From an uncultured Sphaerochaeta sp. (GTDB lineage: Bacteria; Spirochaetota; Spirochaetia; Sphaerochaetales; Sphaerochaetaceae): 64,000 nt of DNA. The notes under the pieces were generated by a model that was given only the letters and a program-made list of their open reading frames with translations, was not told the DNA's origin and ran no database searches. Below are positions 42,066 through 50,296 of the stretch, in pieces; position 1 is the stretch's first letter, and the number at the start of each line of letters is the position of its first letter. The stretch is from NCBI RefSeq assembly GCF_963667405.1, contig NZ_OY763408.1, positions 1,263,757-1,327,756 on the forward strand. Reading direction: 5' to 3'. Both the position numbers and the translations under genes were made by a program.

Positions 42066-42616
42066 AGAAGCGGGAAGCCGGACTGTGGGAGCTCTACATC
42101 TCCTTTCTCAAAATTGGAGGCCTGACCTTCGGCGGCGGCTACGCAATGCTTCCCATGCTCCAGCGGGAAGTGATAGATCGGCATCACTGGGTTGATGAGC
42201 AGGAGGTGTTGGACATCTATGCCATCGGACAATGCACCCCCGGCATCATTGCGGTGAATACCGCCACCATGATCGGGTATCGCAAGCGAGGGGTGTTGGG
42301 AGCAATTGCGGCAACACTTGGTGAGGTGACTCCCTCATTGGTCATCATCATCACCTTGGCAAGCCTGTTGCTGGGTGTGCAGGATTCGGTGTGGATCCAG
42401 AGAGCCTTCGGTGGCATCCGTGTGGCTGTCTGCGCCCTGATTACGCAAGCAATCATCAACCTTGCAAGGAAAAGCCTGGTGGACTGGCAGACCATCGTGC
42501 TGTATCTGCTGGTGGTGGGAGCGTCCCTCTTTGCCCATCTCTCTCCTCTGGCCGTCATACCCATTGCGATTGTCTACGGTCTTGCAGTCCAGTATTTCAA
42601 GCGGAGGGCAGCATGA
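42062..42616 (+). CDS. Chromate transporter family protein, half-size subunit 1
   Basis: The 184-residue membrane protein has the CHR-domain start FLKIGGLTFGGGYAMLPML, then GQCTPGIIAVNTATMIGY and GEVTPSLVII. It is one of two adjacent single-domain CHR proteins that probably pair to form a transporter; chromate or a related oxyanion is the family substrate, but the physiological substrate is uncertain. ATG 42062 overlaps the rnhA stop (ATGA), so translation is probably coupled. Confidence 0.93.
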   Translation: MKKREAGLWELYISFLKIGGLTFGGGYAMLPMLQREVIDRHHWVDEQEVLDIYAIGQCTPGIIAVNTATMIGYRKRGVLGAIAATLGEVTPSLVIIITLASLLLGVQDSVWIQRAFGGIRVAVCALITQAIINLARKSLVDWQTIVLYLLVVGASLFAHLSPLAVIPIAIVYGLAVQYFKRRAA

Positions 42617-43158
42617 TATACCTTGCTCTCTTCTGGGAGTTTTTCAAGATAGGTTTGTTCAGCTTGGGCGGTGGCTTGGCTACGTTGCCGTTTTTGTACA
42701 AGCTTGCGGAAACGCATCCTCATTGGATCAGTGCACAGGCGATTGCAGATATGATTGCCATCAGTGAGTCTACCCCGGGCCCGATCGGCATCAATATGGC
42801 CACATTCGCCGGTTTCCAGGCAGCTGGTGCGGTAGGTGGCGTGATTGCAACATTGGGGGAGGTCACCCCTAGCGTGATCATCATCATCCTGATCGCCCGC
42901 TTCCTTACGGCATTCGACAAGAACCAGAAGGTCAAGGATGCTTTCTACGGCCTCAGGCCTGCAGTGGTGGCGCTCATCACCTACGCCTTGCTCAAACTCA
43001 TGGGGGTGACCCTCCTCAATGGAGGGGCAGTCCTTCCCATCGAGACAGTGCTCTATGCAGTCTTGGTTTGTTGTGTACTTGTCTGGAAGAAGGTGCATCC
43101 GATCATTTGGATTCTTGCAGGAGCTGTTGCGGGTCTTCTGTTTCAGCTTCCTTCGTAA
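42613..43158 (+). CDS. Chromate transporter family protein, half-size subunit 2
   Basis: The 181-residue protein has the second CHR motif set: FFKIGLFSLGGGLATLPFL, ISESTPGPIGINMATF and GEVTPSVIII. It starts with GGAGG ten bases upstream and overlaps the first subunit gene by four bases. Short-chain CHR pairs are a known alternative to the fused long-chain ChrA. The 3' end overlaps the convergent TPR lipoprotein gene by 56 bases. Confidence 0.93.
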   Translation: MIYLALFWEFFKIGLFSLGGGLATLPFLYKLAETHPHWISAQAIADMIAISESTPGPIGINMATFAGFQAAGAVGGVIATLGEVTPSVIIIILIARFLTAFDKNQKVKDAFYGLRPAVVALITYALLKLMGVTLLNGGAVLPIETVLYAVLVCCVLVWKKVHPIIWILAGAVAGLLFQLPS

Positions 43159-43699
43159 GATAGGTTGCCAAGTCACGAAGATAGGAAACTTCCGAAGCCA
43201 GCTCTTCGATGACAGCTGAGGCTTCCTGTTCTTTCCTATGGTTCAGTACAAGATGTTCTGCCAAGGCAAGTGCATTCTCACGATAGCCCCAGCTTTTGGC
43301 CAGGAGCATCACGCTTGCCATCAGTTCGTAATTCCCAGCATCCAAATCCAAAATCCTGTCATAGGTGATCAGGGCTTGCTCATATGCCCTTTCCAGGGCA
43401 TAGGCACGTGCTTTCACCAGAAGAAATTCCAAATGCGCAGGAAACTGGGCGAACGCCTCTTCGGCTTGCATTGGCACTTCGTTCGGATTCACTTCCAGAA
43501 GAGCCAAAAGGTGGTTGTACCGGTATTCACTGTTGTCGGGAGCAAGGTCCAGTGCCCTTTCGTAGAGATCAAGGGCAGCAGAACTCTCTCCCTGTCCAAA
43601 AAGCACAGCAGCCTCTTGGGCGACATCTTGTGCGCGTGTGCTGGCACACGATCCCAAAAGGAGCGTAGCCAGCACCAGGCAGACAAGGGTGCGCAGCAT
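43103..43699 (-). CDS. TPR-containing lipoprotein
   Basis: The 198-residue protein has a lipoprotein signal with lipobox LLGSC (Cys18), followed by TPR-type repeats at about residues 28-62, 82-110 and 112-145 (SAALDLYERALDLAPDNSEY; YEQALITYDRILDLDAGNYE). It is probably anchored to a membrane outside the cytoplasm as a protein-interaction module. Its ATG overlaps the upp stop by one base, so the two genes are co-transcribed. The tail runs 56 bases antisense into the second chromate transporter gene. Confidence 0.85.
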   Translation of the reverse strand: MLRTLVCLVLATLLLGSCASTRAQDVAQEAAVLFGQGESSAALDLYERALDLAPDNSEYRYNHLLALLEVNPNEVPMQAEEAFAQFPAHLEFLLVKARAYALERAYEQALITYDRILDLDAGNYELMASVMLLAKSWGYRENALALAEHLVLNHRKEQEASAVIEELASEVSYLRDLATYLTKEAETEDPQQLLQESK

Positions 43700-44763
43700 C
43701 AGTTTTCCAATACGGTCTTCTCAATCTCCCGTACCTGGGCACGATAGAGATTGGTGATGGAAGAACCATAATCGGCAATGAGCTGGATGATGTTTCTCGG
43801 ATTGTCGTGCGAATCGGTTCCGTTGAGCCTGTCGCCGGCATCCCCAAGACCTGGGAGAATGTAGGCGGCATCGTTGAGCACGGGGTCCATCCAGAGTGTA
43901 TAGACCTCAGCACCCTCAATGGCCCTGGCGATGCGAAGCGATCCCTTCAGGGCGCTGATGACATTGATGAACTTCACCGAACGCGGTTTGATATTGTTGT
44001 CTTTCAGGTATTTGACAATCGTTACCAATGAACCGCCTGTGGCATTCATAGGGTCGGCGAAGATGAGATCCTTGTCATCGAGGGAGGCAAGGTCGAAATA
44101 GGATTTGTCCAAGTCGAGGATGTAGTCCATGTTTGACTCTTTTTTCGAGTCATCGCGCTTGATCTTGAAGAGGGCGAAGGGGGCTACGAAATCGTCGGCG
44201 CTGTACTCTTGGATTTCCTTGCTGAGAATCATGCTGGGAAGCAAGGCACCACGAAGCATGACGCACATGACACTGTTGTGGATCAGAGAGTCAACATCTG
44301 GGATACGGTGCACCGCATAGTTGCGGACCGGACTGGTAACCGGGGTCTTGGTGATGATGGAGCGCTTGGTCGGCAGGGCTGCATCGGCAAAGACGTGGGA
44401 GAACAACATTTCATAGGCACGCTGGATATAGTAGAGAAACTCCTCATGAGCGGTGCTCGGGTCACGAAGCTTTGCAATGAGTCTGCTGGCCTGTCCGTGT
44501 TGCTCTTGCGGAGTCTCAAAGGAGTATACATGAATGGCCGGTTCTTCTGCGCAGACTTTCTTCAGATACTTCCCGATTTCCCCAGCGCTGTCGACCAGAG
44601 CTTTGCGGGCTTCCTCAAGCTGCATGACATCAGTGGCATTCTCCAATATCGAGCAGTGGTACAAGGACTTCTTGTACAGTTCGTCGACGTGCGCAATCTT
44701 CTCTTTGTCCGAATCCTTGAGAAACCCATCAAGGTCGGTTGCATGTAGGACTATCTTGTTCAT
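43699..44763 (-). CDS. Uracil phosphoribosyltransferase-like protein with N-terminal extension
   Basis: The C-terminal ~210 residues match uracil phosphoribosyltransferase, which salvages uracil to UMP: MCVMLRGALLPS, the PRPP loop FADPMNATGGS, NVISALKG and the uracil-binding LPGLGDAGDR. The whole protein has 354 residues, about 145 more than usual Upp; the extra N-terminal part (helical, starting MNKIVLHATDLDGFLKD) matches no domain I know. AGGAG lies 11 bases before ATG 44763, with a near-consensus promoter upstream. Confidence 0.85.
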   Translation of the reverse strand: MNKIVLHATDLDGFLKDSDKEKIAHVDELYKKSLYHCSILENATDVMQLEEARKALVDSAGEIGKYLKKVCAEEPAIHVYSFETPQEQHGQASRLIAKLRDPSTAHEEFLYYIQRAYEMLFSHVFADAALPTKRSIITKTPVTSPVRNYAVHRIPDVDSLIHNSVMCVMLRGALLPSMILSKEIQEYSADDFVAPFALFKIKRDDSKKESNMDYILDLDKSYFDLASLDDKDLIFADPMNATGGSLVTIVKYLKDNNIKPRSVKFINVISALKGSLRIARAIEGAEVYTLWMDPVLNDAAYILPGLGDAGDRLNGTDSHDNPRNIIQLIADYGSSITNLYRAQVREIEKTVLEN

Positions 44764-44791
44764 GAATGAAAATTCTCCTGTAGTTGCAACG

Positions 44792-44820
44792 ATTCTACCC
44801 CACAATCAGGAGTATGTCAC
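44792..44820 (-). promoter_or_regulatory. Promoter of upp-like gene
   Basis: GTGACA (44815-44820), 17 bases, TAGAAT (44792-44797) on the minus strand. Confidence 0.65.
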
Positions 44821-44922
44821 CCCTGTGCATAGCTACAAGGAGCAGAGGATTTTCTTATGTTGGGGGAGGACAAATACCAATCATTGTGCTACTATGGGCC
44901 ATCTTCTGCTGTGAGGTGAATC

Positions 44923-45552
44923 ATGAATCTAGTATTTCTCGGCCCTCCGGGAGCCGGAAAAGGGACCATTGCGTCCGAAGCAAAGAGTACGTTTGACATT
45001 CCCCATATCTCCACCGGGGACCTGTTCCGCAGCAACATCAAGGGCGGAACCGAGTTGGGCAAGCAAGTGCAGGCCATATTGGCAAGCGGGGATCTTGTTC
45101 CCGATTCTGTCACCATCGCCATGGTAGAGCAGAGGCTTGCAGAGTCTGATGCCCAGAAAGGATTCATCCTGGATGGATTTCCCAGGACCATTGCCCAGGC
45201 TGATGCGCTTGCAGGTATGAGAGACGTTGATGCTGTCATCAATTTTGTACTCGACCGTGAGCAGATTGTTGCCAGACTTTCCGGAAGAAGAGTCTGCAAG
45301 TCCACCGGAAGAACCTATCACGTGCTGTACAACCCTCCCAAGGTGGAAGGCATCGACGATGAGACCGGAGAAGAACTGATCCAGCGCGATGATGACAAGC
45401 CTGAGGCTATTCTCAATCGCCTCAGCGTATACGAGGCACAGACAGAACCCCTTATCGCCTACTACCGGGCAAAGAACCTTCTGATCGACATCGATGCTTC
45501 GCCCTCACCACAAGTGGTGCTCGCATCCTTGGTTGAGGCCCTGAAAAAGTAA
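44923..45552 (+). CDS. adk: Adenylate kinase
   Basis: The 209-residue enzyme interconverts ATP, ADP and AMP. It has the P-loop GPPGAGKGT (residues 7-15), the AMP site [11 protein letters not shown], the DGFPRT motif and a full LID ([20 protein letters not shown]). The LID lacks the four-cysteine zinc site. GAGGTG precedes ATG 44923. It is transcribed alone, convergent with the LacI-type gene four bases away. Confidence 0.97.
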   Translation: MNLVFLGPPGAGKGTIASEAKSTFDIPHISTGDLFRSNIKGGTELGKQVQAILASGDLVPDSVTIAMVEQRLAESDAQKGFILDGFPRTIAQADALAGMRDVDAVINFVLDREQIVARLSGRRVCKSTGRTYHVLYNPPKVEGIDDETGEELIQRDDDKPEAILNRLSVYEAQTEPLIAYYRAKNLLIDIDASPSPQVVLASLVEALKK

Positions 45553-45565
45553 GGTTTCAGTTTTT
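45541..45565 (+). terminator. Short hairpin at adk / lacI-type convergent ends
   Basis: CTGAAA and TTTCAG pair around eight bases and are followed by TTTTT. The stem is weak. It overlaps the final codons of both genes and may serve both strands. Confidence 0.4.
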
Positions 45566-46597
45566 GCGGTCCGCGAGGGACTCACGCCTGATGAGGGTGT
45601 AGGGAACTTGCATATGGGCGCTTGCCAGCTCCTCCTTGTTGAGAATCCGAAACAAGGCTTCAGCGGCAAGGCGCCCTTTTTCTTTGGACGGTTGGGAAAT
45701 CGTGGTAAGCGGAGGAGTGATGCATGCCGCTTCGTCGATATTGTCAAAACCGACCACGGACATATCGGAGGGCACCTGTATGTTTGCCTCCTTGCATGCA
45801 AGCATGCAGCCGATGGCAACGATATCACTCATAGCGACCACGCACGAAGGCAGGGGCTTGCGTTGGAGTATCTGCTTCCCGATTCTCCTTCCATCTTCCA
45901 AGGTACATTCTGCAACCAGAATGTTGTCGTCGGAGAGCTGGAGATTATGTTCTGCCAAAGCCCTTCGGAAACCTTGCATACGTTTGGAGGGTACACTGTC
46001 TGGCTGACCTTCCTTTGCAAAGGCATCGCTGGAAAGCGCTGCCACCACGATATCCGTATGCCCTGAGGCCAGTACCAGTTGCATCAGATCATACGAAGCC
46101 TGCTCGTCCTGGATGTTGACGCTGGGCATGAGCTCATCGGGGGTGCCGTCAATGGTGACGTAGGGCAACAGGCGGGTCTGCATGACCGAGACGATGTCCA
46201 TATCCACCGTCATGCCCATCGTGATCAATCCATCAACAGCCGCATTGCGAACAGCCTCGGTGATGCTTTTGTGAAGGGGGGGGATCAGGGTGAGTGTGTA
46301 GCCATGATTCTCGCAGACCGTGCCGATGCCTTGGATGACTTGCATGGTGTAAGGATTCTGCAAGGAGTACTGCACCACCTGCGGAAGAAGAAACCCGATG
46401 GAAAGATGCCTGCGCAAGGAAAAATTGCGTGCCATGGGGTCGGGGATGTATCCAAGTCTCTTGGCTGTTTCAAGGATGGTCCGGCAAGTTTTCTCACTGA
46501 TTCGTGAGGGATCGTTGAAGGCGAATGAGACAGCAGTCTTGGAGAATCCGCTTTCACGGGCGATATCATTGATGGTAGGGCGTTTCGATCCTTGCAT
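45557..46597 (-). CDS. LacI-family transcriptional regulator
   Basis: The 346-residue protein has an N-terminal LacI-type helix-turn-helix (TINDIARESGFSKTAVSFAF, residues 8-27, then RISEKT and RLGYIPD hinge) and a periplasmic-binding-like effector domain. ATG 46597 is chosen, with AAAAGGA before it. It is divergent from the GH13 gene, and AAACCGGTTT at 46697-46706 is the likely operator. The same palindrome stands in the maltose-type operon promoter at 14320-14329. A maltodextrin-responsive repressor is inferred; the effector is not proven. Confidence 0.92.
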   Translation of the reverse strand: MQGSKRPTINDIARESGFSKTAVSFAFNDPSRISEKTCRTILETAKRLGYIPDPMARNFSLRRHLSIGFLLPQVVQYSLQNPYTMQVIQGIGTVCENHGYTLTLIPPLHKSITEAVRNAAVDGLITMGMTVDMDIVSVMQTRLLPYVTIDGTPDELMPSVNIQDEQASYDLMQLVLASGHTDIVVAALSSDAFAKEGQPDSVPSKRMQGFRRALAEHNLQLSDDNILVAECTLEDGRRIGKQILQRKPLPSCVVAMSDIVAIGCMLACKEANIQVPSDMSVVGFDNIDEAACITPPLTTISQPSKEKGRLAAEALFRILNKEELASAHMQVPYTLIRRESLADRKN

Positions 46598-46661
46598 GCA
46601 CGTATCCTTTTTGGTAGTCAAAATCCTATCACACTTTGCATCCTAGGGGGAATCAAGACTG

Positions 46662-46706
46662 TTGCAAAGCCCACAGTCTTTGTTTACACTGATACTAAAC
46701 CGGTTT
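46662..46706 (+). promoter_or_regulatory. Promoter and LacI-type operator of GH13 gene
   Basis: TTGCAA (46662-46667), 17 bases and TACACT (46685-46690) are followed by the perfect palindrome AAACCGGTTT (46697-46706), which covers the predicted transcription start. Binding there would block transcription of the GH13 gene. Confidence 0.8.
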
Positions 46707-46748
46707 TCCTACAGAGTCAACGTTTCGTTGGCTTACAATGAGGTAGCA

Positions 46749-48611
46749 ATGCAAGACAAATCATGGAAAGAAGGCGTTCACAGCTCGGTCAGTTCGGTGT
46801 ATGTGCAGCCCTTGCATCCCCAAAAAGGGGAGACGATACGCATAAGGATCCAGGTTCCTCTCTCTGAAGAACTTTCGGATGTTCGCCTGGTCAGTTTTCA
46901 GCTGGGAAGAGAGAAGCAGTATCCCATGCAGGCACAGCGATCAGGAAGCAAGCTGTACTATGCAGCAGAGGTGGCGCTGCATGACGAGGTGATGTACTGG
47001 TACTTTCTGCTGGTTGCAGATGATCGGGCATACTCCTATGGTCTTTCCGGCCTGAAGGCCTTTGTTGTGCCGCTTCGCGAATGTTTCTCGCTCAAAGCCG
47101 GGCTTGTCCCTGTCTCGTGGGTTGCCTCTTCCACCTGTTACCAGGTGTTTCCTGATAGGTTTCGCAAAGGAGATGCTTCGTGCGGGGCGAAAGCTGGTGA
47201 GTACGCGTTTGATGGGGGTACGGTAAGCGTCCATGCCTTTGACGAGAAACCTCTGGAATTTGCACAAGGCAGATGCCTGGATTTCTTCAACGGCGATCTG
47301 AAAGGGGTGGAGGATGCCATCCCGCACTTCAAGAAGTTGGGAGTGAATGTCGTCTATTTCAATCCCATCGGTGCAAGCATGACTACGCATCGCTACGACT
47401 GCATTGACTTTTTCCATATTGACGAGAAGCTCGGAGGGGATGAAGCCTTTGAACAGGTTTGCAAGGCCTTGCATGATGCAGGCATCAAGGTGGTGGTGGA
47501 CATCTCCATCAACCACACAGGAACCGAGCATCCGTGGTACAAGCGGGCGGTTGCTGACCGAAGCAGTGAGGAAGCCTCCTTCTACTATTTCCAAGACGAT
47601 GGCTCGGTAGCCTGCTGGCAGGATGTGCCGACGCTTCCCCAGCTGAACTACCGAAGCGATACCCTTCGTGAGAAAATCTATCGCTCCCAAGAGTCGGTGA
47701 TGCGTTCATTTCTTCGCCCTCCCTACCTGCAGGATGGCTGGCGCCTTGATGTGTCCAGCGAGGTGGGAAGGAGAGGAGAGGACCAACTCTGTGAGGAGAT
47801 CTGGAAGGAAGTGCGAAGAGCGGTGAAACAGGAGAACAGCCAAGCCTACCTTGTGGGGGAGGACTGGGTTGACGCAACGCCTTTCCTGCAAGGTGACATG
47901 TGGGATGCAACTATGAATTATCTGGGAAGCAGCAGGCCTATGCGCTCGTGGATGGGAGAGACCGACCGCTATATGACCGGTGGGTGGGGCCACCAGCCAA
48001 AACCCACCAGACCATTTACCGGCATAGAGTTCGCTCAGGCCCTTGGGAGTCATCTTAGCTCCATGCCTGCACAAATGCTTGGCATGCAGATGAACCTGAT
48101 CAACAGCCACGATACCCCAAGGCTCTACAACAACACAGAACTCTTCGATTGGGGGCTCTATGCAGGCATCGTCAAATTGCTGTACATCCTGCCGGGCATG
48201 CCCAGCATCTATTACGGGGAGGAGATAGCACTCGCCGGTCCTTACGGCAGCACCGAACGCGCCCGCTATCCGATGCAGTGGGACGAGCAGGCTTGGAACC
48301 ATGCCTTCTTTTCCCTCTATACGAAGTTGGGAGCGCTGAGAACGACGTATGCCTCGGTGCTTGCAGACGGGGCATATACGATTCTGCATGCAGATGAGGA
48401 GAGCCTTGCCTTTGCGCGGTTTGACGAAGACACAGTAATGGTCTGCGTCTTGAGCCGAAGCGCTCAGCCGCTGACGCTTCACTTGCCCAACAAGATGCTT
48501 CTCATCCAGTCCATCGACTATGTTCTGGGAGGGGAAGTCTCCTGTGCATCGGATACGTTGCAAATACGATTGGAACCGAAGGCTTCCTCGCTTTTTGTGG
48601 GGAACCGCTGA
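46749..48611 (+). CDS. GH13 alpha-glucan hydrolase (cyclomaltodextrinase/neopullulanase type)
   Basis: The 620-residue protein lacks a signal peptide and so acts in the cytoplasm. An N-terminal beta domain of CBM34 type (residues ~15-125) is followed by the GH13 barrel: CYQVFPDRFRKGD, VVDISINHTG, the nucleophile segment DGWRLDVSSE, the acid segment YLVGEDW and the third carboxylate in INSHDTPR. This layout is typical of neopullulanase and cyclomaltodextrinase, which degrade imported maltodextrins. GAGGT precedes ATG 46749. Its promoter carries the shared operator, so it probably functions with the maltose-type operon. Confidence 0.93.
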   Translation: MQDKSWKEGVHSSVSSVYVQPLHPQKGETIRIRIQVPLSEELSDVRLVSFQLGREKQYPMQAQRSGSKLYYAAEVALHDEVMYWYFLLVADDRAYSYGLSGLKAFVVPLRECFSLKAGLVPVSWVASSTCYQVFPDRFRKGDASCGAKAGEYAFDGGTVSVHAFDEKPLEFAQGRCLDFFNGDLKGVEDAIPHFKKLGVNVVYFNPIGASMTTHRYDCIDFFHIDEKLGGDEAFEQVCKALHDAGIKVVVDISINHTGTEHPWYKRAVADRSSEEASFYYFQDDGSVACWQDVPTLPQLNYRSDTLREKIYRSQESVMRSFLRPPYLQDGWRLDVSSEVGRRGEDQLCEEIWKEVRRAVKQENSQAYLVGEDWVDATPFLQGDMWDATMNYLGSSRPMRSWMGETDRYMTGGWGHQPKPTRPFTGIEFAQALGSHLSSMPAQMLGMQMNLINSHDTPRLYNNTELFDWGLYAGIVKLLYILPGMPSIYYGEEIALAGPYGSTERARYPMQWDEQAWNHAFFSLYTKLGALRTTYASVLADGAYTILHADEESLAFARFDEDTVMVCVLSRSAQPLTLHLPNKMLLIQSIDYVLGGEVSCASDTLQIRLEPKASSLFVGNR

Positions 48612-48619
48612 TAGGAACC

Positions 48620-48653
48620 GGATGCAACAAATTTCTGACAATTTGTTGCATCC
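48620..48653 (+). terminator. Strong terminator after GH13 gene
   Basis: GGATGCAACAAATT and AATTTGTTGCATCC form a 14-base perfect stem around six bases, followed by a pyrimidine-rich CTTTCTTTTT stretch. Confidence 0.88.
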
Positions 48654-48716
48654 ACCTTGCTTTCTTTTTCCAATGAGTGCAAAATACAGTGCCAAAACCC
48701 TCCAAGGAGTTGCGTA

Positions 48717-50225
48717 ATGGCCTACTTTTTTGACGAACCCTCCCATACCTTCAGTGAGTACCTGCTGGTCCCCGGTTACTCGGACACCACGTGCATCCCC
48801 TCCAATGTTTCCCTGAAAACGCCTTTGGTGAAATACTCCAAGGGGTCTGTCTGTCCGCTCACCCTCAATATCCCTTTGGTCAGTGCAATCATGCAATCGG
48901 TCAGCGGCGAGGCAATGGGCAAGGCTTTGGCGCGGGAAGGGGGTTTGAGCTTCATCTTCGGATCCCAATCTGTTGAGGACCAATGTGCCATGGTCAGCAG
49001 GGTCAAGTCTTTCAAGGCTGGGTTTGTACCCTCCGATTCCAATCTCAGGCCGAATCAGACCCTTGGTGATCTCATTGAACTCAAGAAGAGAAAAGGTCAC
49101 TCAACCATTGCCGTCACCGATGACGGAAGTCCCAATGGCGTCTTGCTGGGTGTGGTCTCCTCGCGCGATTGGAGACCGAGCCGTATGAGTGAAGATACGC
49201 CTATCTCCACATTCATGACATGCTTTGATCATCTGATTTATGCACGGGAGGGAGTCTCCCTCTCTGAGGCCAATGACATTATCTGGGACCACAAACTGAA
49301 CAGCCTGCCTATCGTTGACGAGGAGAACCACCTGAAAGCCTTTGTCTTCAGAAAGGACTATGACAGCCATAAGGAAAACCCCAATGAACTGCTTGATCAG
49401 CAGAAACGCTATCTGGTAGGGGCAGGAATCAACACGCGGGACTATGCTGAGCGTGTGCCGGCATTGGTGAACAGTGGTGCTGATGTGCTGTGCATCGACT
49501 CTTCGGAAGGTTTTTCCGAATGGCAGCGACAAACCATTCTTTGGATTCGCAAACACTATGGGGAAACGGTTAAGGTCGGAGCCGGAAATGTGGTCGACAG
49601 GGAAGGGTTTCTCTTCCTTGCCGAAAGTGGTGCTGACTTCGTGAAAGTCGGCATCGGCGGTGGGTCCATCTGCATCACCCGTGAGACAAAGGGTATAGGA
49701 AGAGGGCAGGCTACCGCGCTCATAGAGGTTGCAAAAGCCCGTGATGAGTATCATGAGCGAACAGGAACCTACATTCCCATCTGCTCTGACGGAGGGATTG
49801 TCCTTGACTATCACATGACCCTGGCCCTGGCGATGGGTGCAGATTTCCTCATGTTGGGAAGGTACTTTGCTCGCTTTGATGAAAGCCCCACAGAAAAGGT
49901 GAACGTGAAGGGCTCCTACATGAAAGAGTACTGGGGCGAAGGGTCAGCACGTGCACGCAACTGGCAGCGCTATGATCTGGGAGGGGATGGCAAACTCAGT
50001 TTTGTTGAGGGTGTCGACTCGTACGTGCCCTACGCAGGTTCGCTCAAGGATAATGTCCAGCTGAGTCTGAGCAAGGTGCGGTCGACCATGTGCAACTGCG
50101 GCTCCCTCACCATCGCAGAACTTCAGGCGAAAGCAAAACTCACGTTGGTATCCTCCACCTCCATTGTTGAGGGAGGTGCGCATGACGTACTGCTCAAGGA
50201 TACGAATGATCTTCCAAAAAAATGA
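48717..50225 (+). CDS. guaB: IMP dehydrogenase
   Basis: The 502-residue protein oxidises IMP to XMP in guanine nucleotide synthesis. Two CBS domains (residues ~115-230) are inserted in the barrel. The catalytic cysteine is Cys319 in [18 protein letters not shown]; the family form is GPGSICTTR, so both flanking positions differ, but the Cys and second Thr are kept. The mobile flap Arg-Tyr is NWQRYDL. ATG 48717 follows CAAGGAG. It belongs to a divergent branch, so GMP reductase activity should be kept in mind, although the CBS insert argues for IMPDH. Confidence 0.88.
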   Translation: MAYFFDEPSHTFSEYLLVPGYSDTTCIPSNVSLKTPLVKYSKGSVCPLTLNIPLVSAIMQSVSGEAMGKALAREGGLSFIFGSQSVEDQCAMVSRVKSFKAGFVPSDSNLRPNQTLGDLIELKKRKGHSTIAVTDDGSPNGVLLGVVSSRDWRPSRMSEDTPISTFMTCFDHLIYAREGVSLSEANDIIWDHKLNSLPIVDEENHLKAFVFRKDYDSHKENPNELLDQQKRYLVGAGINTRDYAERVPALVNSGADVLCIDSSEGFSEWQRQTILWIRKHYGETVKVGAGNVVDREGFLFLAESGADFVKVGIGGGSICITRETKGIGRGQATALIEVAKARDEYHERTGTYIPICSDGGIVLDYHMTLALAMGADFLMLGRYFARFDESPTEKVNVKGSYMKEYWGEGSARARNWQRYDLGGDGKLSFVEGVDSYVPYAGSLKDNVQLSLSKVRSTMCNCGSLTIAELQAKAKLTLVSSTSIVEGGAHDVLLKDTNDLPKK

Positions 50226-50296
50226 TACTTTGTCCTCACTTCTGACATCTGGTGTGGTATAGTATGGGTAATTTTGGGAGTTGAGGTGTCGGAGGT

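Noticed and set aside
47706..49100. 464-codon open frame on the minus strand over the GH13 and IMPDH genes
   Set aside because: It crosses a strong terminator and two confirmed genes and shows no motif.
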